Below, in pieces: positions 45,411-55,690 of a stretch of 64,000 bases of DNA (position 1 is the stretch's first letter; the number at the start of each line of letters is the position of its first letter). The DNA is taken from the NCBI RefSeq assembly GCF_001421515.1, contig NZ_LMKM01000008.1:1-64000 (forward strand), in the 5' to 3' direction. The DNA comes from Pedobacter sp. Leaf216 (lineage in GTDB: Bacteria; Bacteroidota; Bacteroidia; Sphingobacteriales; Sphingobacteriaceae). The notes beneath the pieces are model-generated. The model was not told the DNA's origin. It searched no databases and worked only from the letters and a program-made list of their open reading frames with translations. The position numbers and the translations under genes were made by a program.

Positions 45411-48400
45411 TTATTTCTTCTCCACTTGTATTACTACCGGTCCAAGCAATCCCGCAGGGTTTAAAGGTTTGCCTTCTAATCGGAAAGGTGCAGTTGTTTT
45501 GGTAATTCTTTTATTTTCTGGCAGTTTGCTGTCACCAATTAAACGGTTGGCCCAGGTATTGGTTACTTCGATGGTAATTTGATTTTCACCATTTTTTAAT
45601 GCTTTGGTAATTTCCAGGCGATGCGGGGCTGTCCACAAAGTGCCACAATTTACACCGTTGATTTTAACCTCTGCAATACTGGAGAATTCTCCTAAATTAA
45701 GCCAGATTTTAGCTTTAAGATCTCCGTTAAAGGTGAAGTTTTTAGTATATATAGCTGTGCCAGAATAACATTTTACCAGGCTATCGGCATTAAGCGTCCA
45801 ATCGGTTAATTCATTAAAAACGACAGGTTTTGACGGCCCGGCATAATCCGTATCGAATTTCGCTTGCCAGGATTTGGAAATATCCTGAATGGTTTTGAAG
45901 CTTGACCAGTTGTTGCCACTATTAAATTGAGTTTTAGGAGTTTCCTTTTCGAAGAGAAAAAATAAACTTTGGTTAGGAGCGATTTTATAAGTAAAGACCG
46001 TTCGCTCTCCTTCATTAGACCAATTATTAATGTCAGTTAACTTATCGGCAACAGCATCATAAACTTGTGGTACTTTATTGGCTACACGAAATGAAAAATA
46101 TAGGTTTCTGTCCTTATTTTCTTGGTTTGAAATAAAGTAAATTTCTTTTTTTTCACTCACTCTGTGTGTATAGGCAATATTATTTGCAGGTTGAATTTCA
46201 ACATCCTCAATTGGCACAATGTCATATATCTCAATATCTTTTTTAACTCCTATTTTATCAAAATTCTCACCATAGTATGGAGCTTTAATAACCGTACCTA
46301 GAGCAATCTTTTTGATAAAATTAACCGCAATATTTTTATCCAAAATTTGATTTACAATAGCATTAAATTTGGTATCACTAACTTTCTGTAAACCAATTTG
46401 ATACAAAGGCTTATCTCCAACAATTATTTTAGCTCCAGCTTTAATTAATTCCAGCAGTTTTTTAACAGTGCCGTAACTCATATACTGATAATTTGGATTC
46501 ATTTTCATGTTGCCTGGGATTACCAAAATTTTATAAGATGCACCACTTTCGAAAACAACATTGCCATTTTTAACGCTTGCTGTTTTCAATACATCAGGAT
46601 TAAAACTATCGTAAGCATAGCCCCGTAACGGATTTACCCAATTTTCAGGGTCGGCCATGTTTGCAGAATGGGTTACACCGGATGGGATTTGCCGTAAAGG
46701 TTCACCAACATTTGCGAGGCGTTTCTTTTCAGCCGCCACTACTTTTGCACCAAAAATTCCGGGTAAGGTTTCAACCAAACGATCTGGTAAAACAGAACGG
46801 CGGGGTAATTCTTCACCCGTAAAAACGGCTATATCTACAACTGGTTTTCCTTGTTGTAGTAAATTTTGAGTACGTTCTGCATATTCTATCCATGCTTTTC
46901 CTGCTTTCCACCAGGTTTGGTCGCGTTGGAAATATAGGCCAACGCCATCTAAAGTCATTCCAGGTTTCCGATCTGTCCAGGGGTTATGGGTAAAAACGTG
47001 ATATACCAATTTATTGATTCCGAGGGCATAATTACGATCCTGTAAGGTTTTCATATTGGCTGGACTTTCGTTCCAATCCATACGGACGGTAGTAAAAGCT
47101 TCGGCCTGAATTATGTTTTTCCCATAAATATGTGCGCCAGAAATGGCATCTAACATATCGTTCGGTTTATCATGTGTAGGGCTGTTTAACCAAAACTCAC
47201 CCATGGGAATGTCGACAGTTTTGTAATGCATTAAACCATCACTCATCATGGTTGGTGCAATACTTTCGGCCGTAAATATTACTCCTTTTTCTTTGGCCAA
47301 TTGCGCCAAAGTTTTATAAAATTGATCAACCACCAATTCTGAAATGGTTTTTCTTACATCGTAAAGGAAATTTTCAGAAACTGCGGCACTTTCTACCGGT
47401 AACCCAGTCATAATGGGTAAATAAGGCGTTAAATCGTAACCTCTACGTTTTAAAAATTCAGCTTTAAACACTGGCGACCAATTCTGACTGCCACACTCCC
47501 AACTGTCTACATGGAAAACACTCAAAACTTTTTTAGCGATTTCGGGTCCACCATGCTTTAAAGCTTCACCATACCAATTCTCGAATTGTAATTTTACTGC
47601 ATCTGGATTAAATTTATCACATTCCAATCCTTTTCCACCGCCACCGGTTGCGTTGGTATGTCCGGTTGAAGTATGGCCAATTCTCAAAATTGTCCAATTG
47701 CCTTTCGGTGCTTTCCAGTTTAAAATCCCGTCTTTATTTAATTTACGGGAAAGATTAATAATTTTATTCAACGGTACGCATAAATTCCTGGCAATTTCAG
47801 CGTCAGTACTTCTTTTGCTTACCCGCCAAACTGATCCGTTTTTACCTTCAAATTGGTTGATTTTCGCTTCGGATGATAGCTCCAAATTGACCAGTTTTAA
47901 TGATGGCTTCCATTTAGCCGCATCCAGATCTTCTGAACCTGGTTCTGATCCTTTTTTATCATAAATAAAACGGAAAAATTTGGCTGTAGTGGGCTTGATG
48001 GAGTGTGTAACATCTTCATCGGTGTCTTGCCATCCATGACGAGGTGGTTCTAACCTCCCAATCGAACGGAAAACTTTACCGTCATTACTTGTTTCGATGG
48101 CTAAACGCTGTGCCTGATAATTGTTGCCACTAACTTTGATGGTTATCGTTTTGCAAGTAAAAGGCTTGGCAAATTCATATTGGATGTAGCATGGTTCATT
48201 TGAACCAAAGTTTTTCTTATTGCCAGGTTGAACCAAACCAGTGGCATCAGCACCATTGCTTGCTGTAATTTTTGGGATAACCGTTCTGGTAGAAATATTT
48301 TCCCCTACGGGAGATGGATACGCATAAACTGCTATATCTTTATAATAATTTTCTTTTGATTCAGGTTGAGGTAAAGTGATTTTAGTGCTTGAATTATTGA

Positions 48401-48815
48401 TAGTTATCTTCGACCATACCATCTTTTGCATGGAAAGTTCTGGTGTAATCCAAGGTCCACCGGCCAGGGCGAAACCATCACTCACATGCATACCTAATTT
48501 CAGATCTAACCTTTTCGCCTCACTCATGGCAAATTCAACCATTTTCCACCATTCGGGTGTTAACTGAACTGCAGGTGGCGAATAAACCGGCGTTTTATCG
48601 GGTCCCTGGATACTCATTAAATAAGCTCCTCCAATACCATTAGATTTCATAGCTTCAAGATCGGCTGTGATGCCGGCTTTGGAAACCGCACCTTTAACCC
48701 AATACCAAAATACCCAGGGTTTAGCATTTTCATTCTGTTGCGCATGAGCATTTACAGCCAAAAAAAAGCTCCACAACAGCATGAATATTAAAATCTTGCT
48801 AAACCTAAATTTCAT
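45411..48815 (-). CDS. GH106 alpha-L-rhamnosidase
   Basis: This 1134-residue exported enzyme has signal peptide ending NAHA-QQ at about 26. The family opening PWVFWYWVKGAVSKAGITAD is followed by DLEAMKSNGIGGAYLM, an F5/8-type jelly-roll insertion (about 190-320), the barrel segment (VFHVDSWECGSQNWSP, FTAESIAP) with likely catalytic glutamates, and C-terminal beta domains ending in a GH2-like sugar-binding fold (about 1010-1134). It releases terminal alpha-L-rhamnose from plant polysaccharide side chains or glycosides. The length is usual for the family. Confidence 0.92.
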   Translation of the reverse strand: MKFRFSKILIFMLLWSFFLAVNAHAQQNENAKPWVFWYWVKGAVSKAGITADLEAMKSNGIGGAYLMSIQGPDKTPVYSPPAVQLTPEWWKMVEFAMSEAKRLDLKLGMHVSDGFALAGGPWITPELSMQKMVWSKITINNSSTKITLPQPESKENYYKDIAVYAYPSPVGENISTRTVIPKITASNGADATGLVQPGNKKNFGSNEPCYIQYEFAKPFTCKTITIKVSGNNYQAQRLAIETSNDGKVFRSIGRLEPPRHGWQDTDEDVTHSIKPTTAKFFRFIYDKKGSEPGSEDLDAAKWKPSLKLVNLELSSEAKINQFEGKNGSVWRVSKRSTDAEIARNLCVPLNKIINLSRKLNKDGILNWKAPKGNWTILRIGHTSTGHTNATGGGGKGLECDKFNPDAVKLQFENWYGEALKHGGPEIAKKVLSVFHVDSWECGSQNWSPVFKAEFLKRRGYDLTPYLPIMTGLPVESAAVSENFLYDVRKTISELVVDQFYKTLAQLAKEKGVIFTAESIAPTMMSDGLMHYKTVDIPMGEFWLNSPTHDKPNDMLDAISGAHIYGKNIIQAEAFTTVRMDWNESPANMKTLQDRNYALGINKLVYHVFTHNPWTDRKPGMTLDGVGLYFQRDQTWWKAGKAWIEYAERTQNLLQQGKPVVDIAVFTGEELPRRSVLPDRLVETLPGIFGAKVVAAEKKRLANVGEPLRQIPSGVTHSANMADPENWVNPLRGYAYDSFNPDVLKTASVKNGNVVFESGASYKILVIPGNMKMNPNYQYMSYGTVKKLLELIKAGAKIIVGDKPLYQIGLQKVSDTKFNAIVNQILDKNIAVNFIKKIALGTVIKAPYYGENFDKIGVKKDIEIYDIVPIEDVEIQPANNIAYTHRVSEKKEIYFISNQENKDRNLYFSFRVANKVPQVYDAVADKLTDINNWSNEGERTVFTYKIAPNQSLFFLFEKETPKTQFNSGNNWSSFKTIQDISKSWQAKFDTDYAGPSKPVVFNELTDWTLNADSLVKCYSGTAIYTKNFTFNGDLKAKIWLNLGEFSSIAEVKINGVNCGTLWTAPHRLEITKALKNGENQITIEVTNTWANRLIGDSKLPENKRITKTTAPFRLEGKPLNPAGLLGPVVIQVEKK

Positions 48816-48911
48816 TTTTAATTTTCTTTAAATACCAAGGGGCTTTTAACCCTCGAAATAATCTTTATTAGAGAATAGATTGCTTTTAGCTCCTCTTATT
48901 CAATGATGATA

Positions 48912-50204
48912 TTATTTGTGCGCTATTTTATACCCTCTTAAACCGAAATAAAGAATAATAACAAAACACACCAGTGGAATGCTGTAACCGATCTGAATAT
49001 TATCTCCATACATATCGATTAAACTTCCCATTCCAAAGGGTAAAATAGCCCCACCCACAATAGACATAATTAACCATGACGAACCTGGTTTGGTATCGTC
49101 TCCAATACCCTCAATTCCTAATGCGAAAATGGTCGGGAACATAATCGACATAAAAAAGCCTATTGCACCCAAGGCATAAACCACATATGAACCTTTACCT
49201 AATATGGCCACTAAACACAATAAAATTGATATAACGGCATAAATGGTGAGCAATTTATGAGAGGATATAAATTGCAAAAGCGCTGTACCGGCAAAACGGC
49301 CTGCGGTAAATAGAAATCCATAAACTACTAAGTATGATGCAGCGGTTTTTTCATCAAAACCTCCTCCCTGTTGCGCCATTCTAATAAAGAAACTGGTTAC
49401 GCAAACCTGTGCGCCCACATAGAAAAACTGTGCTATAACAGCCCATCTTAAATGTTTGTGGCGTAACGAACCGAAAAAGCTTCCCTTTGCCTCACCATCA
49501 ATGCTTTTCGTTTTAATTTCGGGAAGATTTATAAAGTAGAATATCGCGGCGATAACCAATAGCACTATTCCTAGTGTAATATAGGGCGTTTTCACCGATG
49601 CAGCCTCTTCCAAGAAGTAGTTATTTCGGCTAACGTCGGTCATAGCAGCCAGTTCATCTTTTGTGTGAGATTTACCCGAGAGGATAAATAAACCACCAAT
49701 CATTGGGGCAACCATTGCTGCCAATCCGTTAAAAGATGCAGCTAAATTTAATCTGCTTGTTGCCTTTGCAGGATCGCCCAATACGGCTGCATAAGGATTT
49801 GCTGAAGTTTCGAGCATGGTTAAGCCACAACCAATAATAAAAAGTGCTATCAAAAATGTTATGTAAGATAAATTATTTGCAGCAGGCACAAATAGGAATG
49901 CACCGAAAGCAAATGCCAATAAACCAGCAATCATAGTGGCTTTATATCCCCATTTTTTTAAAATTATTCCGGCTGGAATAGCCATTAGAAAATAAGCGAA
50001 GAAAACAGAGGTATCAATTAAGGTTGATTGTTTATTATTTAAATTACAGGCTTTTTTTAGGTGAGGAATCAGAATTGAATCGAGGTTATGTGCCATTCCC
50101 CAAAGGAAAAACAAACTGATTACAAGTATAAATGGCAATAAATACTTCTTCCTTGATGAGGAATCGCCCTCGGTTATAATTTCTGGTTGTGTGCTGTGGT
50201 TCAT
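48912..50204 (-). CDS. FucP-type sugar:proton symporter
   Basis: This 430-residue inner-membrane MFS transporter has 12 predicted helices. LFFLWGMAHNLDSILIPHLKKAC and LMAIPAGIILKKWGYK are the FucP hallmark near helix 1, with a conserved acidic residue (D in NLDSI), and ETSANPYAAVLGDPA is the helix-5 region. It would import a free deoxysugar such as L-fucose, L-rhamnose or L-galactose, or a related hexose, produced by the exported glycosidases. It lies between the hydratase and GH106 genes. Confidence 0.9.
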   Translation of the reverse strand: MNHSTQPEIITEGDSSSRKKYLLPFILVISLFFLWGMAHNLDSILIPHLKKACNLNNKQSTLIDTSVFFAYFLMAIPAGIILKKWGYKATMIAGLLAFAFGAFLFVPAANNLSYITFLIALFIIGCGLTMLETSANPYAAVLGDPAKATSRLNLAASFNGLAAMVAPMIGGLFILSGKSHTKDELAAMTDVSRNNYFLEEAASVKTPYITLGIVLLVIAAIFYFINLPEIKTKSIDGEAKGSFFGSLRHKHLRWAVIAQFFYVGAQVCVTSFFIRMAQQGGGFDEKTAASYLVVYGFLFTAGRFAGTALLQFISSHKLLTIYAVISILLCLVAILGKGSYVVYALGAIGFFMSIMFPTIFALGIEGIGDDTKPGSSWLIMSIVGGAILPFGMGSLIDMYGDNIQIGYSIPLVCFVIILYFGLRGYKIAHK

Positions 50205-50275
50205 TATATTTGGTTTTTTGTTTGAATTGACAAAAAAGATTGCCGCGTCGTTATTCTTTGCAATGACTATTTATC

Positions 50276-50716
50276 TCACTTTTTCTTCACTACTAAAAGG
50301 TGGTCGCATACGAGTACCACTATTCCGTGTTGGTTGATGATTTCAACGTGCTCGGTTACGGTGCCATATTCTGGCCTTTTGCTATCTCCTTTTTCAGAAA
50401 TGGTTATTTCGGAGTGGATGGTATCGCCAATAAAAACTGGTTTTACAAAACGTAGTTTATCATATCCTTTGCTCATTGCCTCGGGATTAATTTCTGATGC
50501 TGTTAAACCGATTCCGATGCTAAAAATCATGGTTCCATGTGCGATTCGTTGCTTAAAGGGTTGTGTAGCACACCATTCTGCATCCATATGGTGCGGAAAA
50601 AAATCGCCTGTATGGCCTGCATGCACAACAAAATCGGTTTCAGTTATGGTACGACCTAAGGTTTTGCGCTTATCCTGTAATTGGTAATCTTCAAAAAATG
50701 TTGATTTGAAATACAT
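50276..50716 (-). CDS. MaoC-like (hot-dog fold) hydratase
   Basis: This 146-residue single hot-dog protein has the R-specific enoyl-CoA hydratase region [20 protein letters not shown], then [20 protein letters not shown]. The catalytic Asp and His are expected in GDFFPHH. These enzymes hydrate or dehydrate acyl-CoA thioesters. Together with the two class III CoA-transferases 3-5 kb upstream, it implies that some organic acid in this pathway is handled as a CoA ester, an unusual feature in a glycan-degradation cluster. It is preceded by a repeat-filled gap of 250 bp. Confidence 0.88.
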   Translation of the reverse strand: MYFKSTFFEDYQLQDKRKTLGRTITETDFVVHAGHTGDFFPHHMDAEWCATQPFKQRIAHGTMIFSIGIGLTASEINPEAMSKGYDKLRFVKPVFIGDTIHSEITISEKGDSKRPEYGTVTEHVEIINQHGIVVLVCDHLLVVKKK

Positions 50717-50730
50717 AATTTTTTTTTCTT

Positions 50731-50960
50731 ATAAGCGATACAATCGCTTTTCTCATACATCCTCGTTACAAACGAGGACGATTCAGTTATATATAATATT
50801 ATAAGCGATACAATCGCTTTTCTCGTACATCCTCGTTACAAACGAGGACGATTCAGTTTATAATCCGTCATTGCGAGTTTTCGATTTTTCATCGAAACGA
50901 AGCAATCTTTCTCGCAAAATAGATTGCTTCAGCTCGCTCAATCCCTGCCTCGCAATGACG
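50731..50960. repeat. Three palindromic repeats of two families
   Basis: Two copies, 70 bp apart (50731 and 50801), carry AGCGATACAATCGCTTTTCTC followed by the CCTCGTTACAAACGAGG hairpin. A third element follows (50866-50960, 95 bp) with terminal repeats CGTCATTGCGAG/CTCGCAATGACG and internal GAAGCAATCT/AGATTGCTTC. The third belongs to the same family as the copy inside the GH2 gene (59527-59631). Confidence 0.85.
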
Positions 50961-50966
50961 ATTTAA

Positions 50967-52049
50967 TTAATTATTTAACTGCTCTTTAACTTTAACCCCA
51001 CCAATATCACTCGATTTGTATGCACTTTCTACAACTGCCATGGTTTGAATTACATCTTCTACACTGGTATGCAATATATCGGTTGATCCTTCATTGTACC
51101 GCATTAAATTGGCCATTGTGCCGATAAAAGCTTCAGGAAACCAGGAACCATCCAGTTTAACGGTTTCCCATTCTGCTTGTTTTCCATCCTCTACAATACA
51201 ATATTCAAAAACATCAGGTACGCCATGCGGATAATCCATCAATAAGCCAATTTTAGCTACAATTGCCCCCTTTGTTCCCTCCCATTTAATATAACTTTCC
51301 TGGTGATTTGGACCGAAATCGTGATCATGATTGGTGTTAATTACGGCATGCATAGTATCGCCATAATCGAATAAAATGGTAGAACGTGATGATGATAAAC
51401 TTTTAGCCGGATGTTTAAGGGTTTTAGCCAGAATACTTTCCGGATTACCCAAAAACGAGCGAATTAAATCTACATAGTGAATGCTATGGTACTGAATTTC
51501 TAAACGCGGATGAATAATTACGTGAGGGAAAATCTCCCAAGGCGTTTTAATAGTTACGCGAACTTCCATATCATACAACTCACCTATTAATCCTTTATCG
51601 ATCAGGTATTTTGCAGCACTTACAAATGGGGCAAATCGCAATTGAAAGTTTATAGCGGCTTTTAAGTTTTTGGATCTGCACAGCTCGAGGATTTCCTTTG
51701 CCTGAGTAAAATCATCACCCATGGGTTTTTGGATCAGTACAGCACTGCCATCAGGCAACTGTTTTAGCGTTTCAATATATTGTTCGGGCATGATGGTTAA
51801 ATCGTATACAGCGTTTGCAGGTGCAAGCCTTACCGCTTCATCAACCGAATTGTACACGTTTGGAATATCGAAGGCATCTGCCAGTTTCTGCGCCCGTTCT
51901 TTGGTTCTGTTTACAATGCCGTGGACCTCAAAACCTGCAATTTTATAGGCAGGGAGATGTGCATCGGCTACAATGCCGCCAGCACCAATAATTATAATGG
52001 GTTGTTTGGTTTTGGGTAATTCTGGTTTATATTTGATATCAATGCTCAT
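50967..52049 (-). CDS. Gfo/Idh/MocA-family oxidoreductase
   Basis: This 360-residue soluble dehydrogenase has the Rossmann motif IIIGAGGIVADAHLPAY near residue 20 followed by VNRTKERAQKLAD. The conserved LIQKPMGDDFTQA region (EKP-type lysine) at about 105-120 and a C-terminal beta-sheet domain are present. It would oxidise or reduce a sugar, inositol or sugar-acid hydroxyl using NAD(P). Its start overlaps the binding-protein-like gene by 4 bp, so it is coupled to the CoA-transferase module and probably works on the same substrate. Confidence 0.9.
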   Translation of the reverse strand: MSIDIKYKPELPKTKQPIIIIGAGGIVADAHLPAYKIAGFEVHGIVNRTKERAQKLADAFDIPNVYNSVDEAVRLAPANAVYDLTIMPEQYIETLKQLPDGSAVLIQKPMGDDFTQAKEILELCRSKNLKAAINFQLRFAPFVSAAKYLIDKGLIGELYDMEVRVTIKTPWEIFPHVIIHPRLEIQYHSIHYVDLIRSFLGNPESILAKTLKHPAKSLSSSRSTILFDYGDTMHAVINTNHDHDFGPNHQESYIKWEGTKGAIVAKIGLLMDYPHGVPDVFEYCIVEDGKQAEWETVKLDGSWFPEAFIGTMANLMRYNEGSTDILHTSVEDVIQTMAVVESAYKSSDIGGVKVKEQLNN

Positions 52050-53284
52050 TTGTCAATTTCATTAATCTGGTTTTGTGCAAGCTGAATCAATTCTTCGGTA
52101 GATTGATCGGTATTTATGGCCTGCAGAACCAGCTGATCGATTATAGCCGCTATTGCAGCCCAGTTTGTTTTTTGAGGCAACATGTTGGCCACCTCATGTA
52201 AAGCTTCTAATTTGTGGTAATATGGAATAATTTGATTGATTTGCTCATCTTTCCAGGTTGAAATCCGGCAACCAATTCCGCCTTCTAAGGTGAGTTGTTT
52301 GTCTTGTTCTTTATCTAATGCAAAACGAAGAAAATCATAAGCGATATCTTTGTTTTTACTCCCCTTCGCAATAGTGTAAAGCCAGTATACGTTTAAAGAA
52401 GCTGATTTTTGATTAACGGCTGAAGGTAAAAGTTCAACATCAATTTTGCCTTTTACTTTTGAATTTGCATCTACTTCGCACATGGCCGCAAAACCAAACC
52501 AATTAATCATCATGGCAGCTTCACCTTGTGAAAAGGCTATCCCTGCAGCAACAGATTCAAATTGTGCAGATTTTGGATGAACAGCAGTTTTGTCGTTCAC
52601 TATCTTGCGGTAAAAGTTAAGCCCATCAATCGCCGCTTGTGTATTGATGTCAATGCGGTTATTTTTATCAACCAGGCTTCCTCCTCTAGTCCACAATTGT
52701 AAGCAAAAGTCGAAAACGGTATTGTGGCCATCAGGATAACAAGCGAAGATACTTCCGTAAAGGTTATCCTGTGGACGGTTAAAGAACCTGGCGATCTGAT
52801 GAAAATCTTCCCAGGTTTTCGGTACTTCCAATGCTTTACCGTATTGTGCTAAATAATTGGCTTTTTCGGTATCATTTTCAAACAGATCTTTGCGGTAAAT
52901 GAAACATTCGGGCCCATCATGAAAAGGCAGACCAACTACTTCCCAGCCAAAACGCTGTAAACTTAATAGCGACTTGCTCCAGCCTCTCGGAAAATCGTCG
53001 GGTTTATTTTTATTGATGTAAGGATTTAAAACTTCAAAATCATGATTGGTATAACCTTCTACAACCCAATCGGTGCTGATGTGCGCAATATCGAAATCGC
53101 CTTTGGCTAAACCTTTTTGAGCAATGGTACTGTTGTAAAGCTCGTGTAAATCCATCACTACCATTTCCAACTTCATTTTACAACCTGAAACCATACAATA
53201 TTGATCCCAGAATTTCTGCATGGCAGATTCAAAAGGCGCAAATTTACGAATGGCTATTCTGAAAGTTTCTATCTGGTTATGCAT
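52046..53284 (-). CDS. Solute-binding-protein fold without signal peptide (B)
   Basis: This 412-residue protein resembles family 1 extracellular solute-binding proteins (two-lobe alpha/beta: FDIAHISTDWVVEGY, WEVVGLPFHDGPECFIYRKD, VPKTWEDFHQIA, GEAAMMINWFG). It begins directly at mature-domain sequence MHNQIETFRIAIRKFAPFE, with no hydrophobic leader or lipobox, so it should stay in the cytoplasm. It overlaps CoA-transferase B by 8 bp and the oxidoreductase by 4 bp. No ABC permease or ATPase lies in the window. A role as a metabolite sensor, carrier or enzyme partner is possible; the function is unknown. Confidence 0.8.
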   Translation of the reverse strand: MHNQIETFRIAIRKFAPFESAMQKFWDQYCMVSGCKMKLEMVVMDLHELYNSTIAQKGLAKGDFDIAHISTDWVVEGYTNHDFEVLNPYINKNKPDDFPRGWSKSLLSLQRFGWEVVGLPFHDGPECFIYRKDLFENDTEKANYLAQYGKALEVPKTWEDFHQIARFFNRPQDNLYGSIFACYPDGHNTVFDFCLQLWTRGGSLVDKNNRIDINTQAAIDGLNFYRKIVNDKTAVHPKSAQFESVAAGIAFSQGEAAMMINWFGFAAMCEVDANSKVKGKIDVELLPSAVNQKSASLNVYWLYTIAKGSKNKDIAYDFLRFALDKEQDKQLTLEGGIGCRISTWKDEQINQIIPYYHKLEALHEVANMLPQKTNWAAIAAIIDQLVLQAINTDQSTEELIQLAQNQINEIDK

Positions 53285-54440
53285 TTGCAGTGGTATGCTG
53301 TGTTATAAATTCTTTGATAATTTTTTCATTATCCTGTCCTAATTTAGGCGATCCTTTTGATGAAGTAAGCAACTCGCCATCAATACGGATCGGGCACCTC
53401 GTGGTTTGATATTTGTAACCATCTACCATTTTCACCTCCTGGATCATGTTCAAAACTTTAAATCCATCGTGTGTCATCAACGCATTCCAGTTTAGCACAT
53501 CAGCGCACCAAATATCGGCTGGCTCGAGTATAGAAAGCCACTTTTCGGTAGTTGCAGAGAGAAGGTGATTGGCTAAAATAGCTTTAATCTCATCCCGTTT
53601 ATCAAATGCTTCGCTCACTTCAACGTAATTTTCCAGTTGCTCGCAAATTAGTAAATTGCCTAACTGTGGAATTGAACCCATTGCCAAAGCTAAATATCCG
53701 TTTTCTGTTTGATAAATCCCATAAGGAGCGCCTAAATATGCATTTGCATTATTCTTTTTTGAACGCTCGGGTAAGCTTCCTCCATCATTCATAAAAGTGG
53801 TAATGGTTTCAAACTGAAAATCGTAGGCCGATTCCATCATGCTTACCTGCACAAATCCACCTTCATTTTTGATGGCTTTTCGGTATAAACAGGCTAAAAG
53901 TCCTTGTGCTAAATGTGCGCCAGTCAACATGTCTACAATGGATAAACCCATGGCAACAGGACCACTACCGGCATTCCCTGTTAAAGAAGTTAGGCCGGTA
54001 ACTGATTGTAAAAGTAAATCTTGGCCTGGCTTATTTTTCCATTCAGTAGCGGTTCCATAACCTGATATTTCGCCATAAATAATTGAAGGATTTAAAGCGG
54101 TAACCGACTGATAATCGAAACCCAGGCGTTCCATCACACCGGGACGGAAGTTATGAATCATTACATCTGCCTTTTTTAGCAGTTCGCGGACCATTTCGCA
54201 ATCTTCTTCGCTTTTTAAATCTATTTCAAAGCTTTCCTTATTCCTGTTAATGGCATGAAAAACTGACGATTCGCCATTCATAATCAGGTTTGAGGTGTAT
54301 AGTGTACGGCAGATATCGCCAACGCCCAATCGCTCAATTTTGATTACGCGCGCACCCATATCGGCAAGGCGTAAACCTGCCGATGGGCCAGAAAGAAACT
54401 GGCTGAAATCGATAACTAAATAATCTTCAAGCGGTAGCAT
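53277..54440 (-). CDS. Class III CoA-transferase (CaiB/BaiF family), B
   Basis: This 387-residue enzyme opens LEDYLVIDFSQFLSGPSAGL and contains GARVIKIER, INRNKES, VMIHNFRPGVMERLG and WKNKPGQDLLLQS. D170 in LSIVDMLTG aligns with the catalytic aspartate (D169) of formyl-CoA transferase. It would move CoA from one carboxylate to another. Its sequence closely parallels the paralogue at 54539-55690, so the two may form a heteromer or act on related acids. It is translationally coupled to the binding-protein-like gene that follows. Confidence 0.9.
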   Translation of the reverse strand: MLPLEDYLVIDFSQFLSGPSAGLRLADMGARVIKIERLGVGDICRTLYTSNLIMNGESSVFHAINRNKESFEIDLKSEEDCEMVRELLKKADVMIHNFRPGVMERLGFDYQSVTALNPSIIYGEISGYGTATEWKNKPGQDLLLQSVTGLTSLTGNAGSGPVAMGLSIVDMLTGAHLAQGLLACLYRKAIKNEGGFVQVSMMESAYDFQFETITTFMNDGGSLPERSKKNNANAYLGAPYGIYQTENGYLALAMGSIPQLGNLLICEQLENYVEVSEAFDKRDEIKAILANHLLSATTEKWLSILEPADIWCADVLNWNALMTHDGFKVLNMIQEVKMVDGYKYQTTRCPIRIDGELLTSSKGSPKLGQDNEKIIKEFITQHTTANA

Positions 54441-54463
54441 AATTTTATTTTTTTATTCTTGAC

Positions 54464-54527
54464 TCGTCATGCTGAATTTATTTCAGCATCTTTACCAATA
54501 AGACCCTGAAATAAATTCAGGGTGACG
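54464..54527. repeat. Palindromic repeat between the two CoA-transferase genes
   Basis: CGTCATGCTGAATTTATTT and its near-complement CTGAAATAAATTCAGGGTGACG form a 64-bp imperfect palindrome containing CTGAATTTATTTCAG and CTGAAATAAATTCAG. It belongs to the 10373-10678 family. Confidence 0.8.
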
Positions 54528-54538
54528 AATTGATATAA

Positions 54539-55690
54539 TTAATTTAATTCAAACTCTTTATTAATTTCTACAGTATTCTCACCAAGTTTTGGTGCTGCTT
54601 TACTGGCAAATAACTTTTCGTTATCCAACCTAATCGGGCTAACGGTTGTCTTTATTTTTTTACCTTCATCTAAAACCAATTCCTGTTCAATCTGCAGGTC
54701 TTTATAAGTGCTTAAAGCTGTTGCCTTTTGATAGTTCAGTACCTCAGCGCACCAAATACCATGATTTTCTAACAGTTCGACCCAGGTTTTGGTACTTTCA
54801 TTTTTAAACGTTGCTGCCAAGCGAACAATCAACTTGTCGCGATTTTCGAAGGCTGATCCTGCTTCTACGTATAAATCTGTGATATCACAATTAATAATGG
54901 CGCAGATATTTGGAAGATTGCCCATTGCCATCGCAATATAACCATCGGCAGTTTCGTACATGCCATAAGGCGCACTTAAGTAGGCATGTGCGCTTCCCTT
55001 CGCCCCGCTTCTATCAGGTAATTTTCCACCATCGTTTAGGTAAGTTGTTAATACTTCGAATTGTACATCTAAAATTGATTCCAATAAGCTTACTTCCACT
55101 AAAACACTTTTGTTGGTTTTTGCTCTTTTGATTAAAGCCGCCATAATTCCCTGCACCAAATGGTTACCACACATGATATCAGAAACGGAAAGACCAAATG
55201 GAACGGGTCCATCTACATCAACTCCTGATAGAAAAGTTAGACCTGAAACGGATTGAACCAATAAATCTTGTCCGGGTTTGTTTTTCCAGGGGCCTTCGTT
55301 GCCATAACCAGTTACCATACCATAAACAATTTTAGGATTTACCTTTTGAACTGTTTTATAATCCAGGCCAATCTTTTCCATTACCCCCGGACGGAAATTA
55401 TGCGTCATTACATCGGCCTTGCTAATTAGTTTTTTTAATCTTTCTAAATCGTCAGGATTCTTTAAATCGGCTGCATAACTTTCCTTATTGCGGTTTATCG
55501 TATGAAAAAGCAAACTATCTTCATCTATAAAAAGGTTTTTGATGGATAGTTGCCTGCAAGCATCTCCCGTTTTTGGACGTTCAATTTTGATTACACGTGC
55601 GCCTAAATCTGCCAGTTTTAAACCAGCCGAGGGTCCAGCCAGAAACTGGCAAAACTCCAAAACCAAAAGTCCTTCTAACGGCCTGTTCAT
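54539..55690 (-). CDS. Class III CoA-transferase (CaiB/BaiF family), A
   Basis: This 383-residue paralogue of the gene at 53277 begins MNRPLEGLLVLEFCQFLAGP. GARVIKIER, INRNKES, VMTHNFRPGVMEKIG and WKNKPGQDLLVQS are shared nearly identically. The expected catalytic aspartate is D171 in SVSDIMCG. Both copies keep their active site, so neither is a decayed duplicate. The start overlaps the stop of the binding-protein-like gene by 4 bp (ATGA), so translation is coupled. The acid substrate is not evident from the sequence. Confidence 0.9.
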   Translation of the reverse strand: MNRPLEGLLVLEFCQFLAGPSAGLKLADLGARVIKIERPKTGDACRQLSIKNLFIDEDSLLFHTINRNKESYAADLKNPDDLERLKKLISKADVMTHNFRPGVMEKIGLDYKTVQKVNPKIVYGMVTGYGNEGPWKNKPGQDLLVQSVSGLTFLSGVDVDGPVPFGLSVSDIMCGNHLVQGIMAALIKRAKTNKSVLVEVSLLESILDVQFEVLTTYLNDGGKLPDRSGAKGSAHAYLSAPYGMYETADGYIAMAMGNLPNICAIINCDITDLYVEAGSAFENRDKLIVRLAATFKNESTKTWVELLENHGIWCAEVLNYQKATALSTYKDLQIEQELVLDEGKKIKTTVSPIRLDNEKLFASKAAPKLGENTVEINKEFELN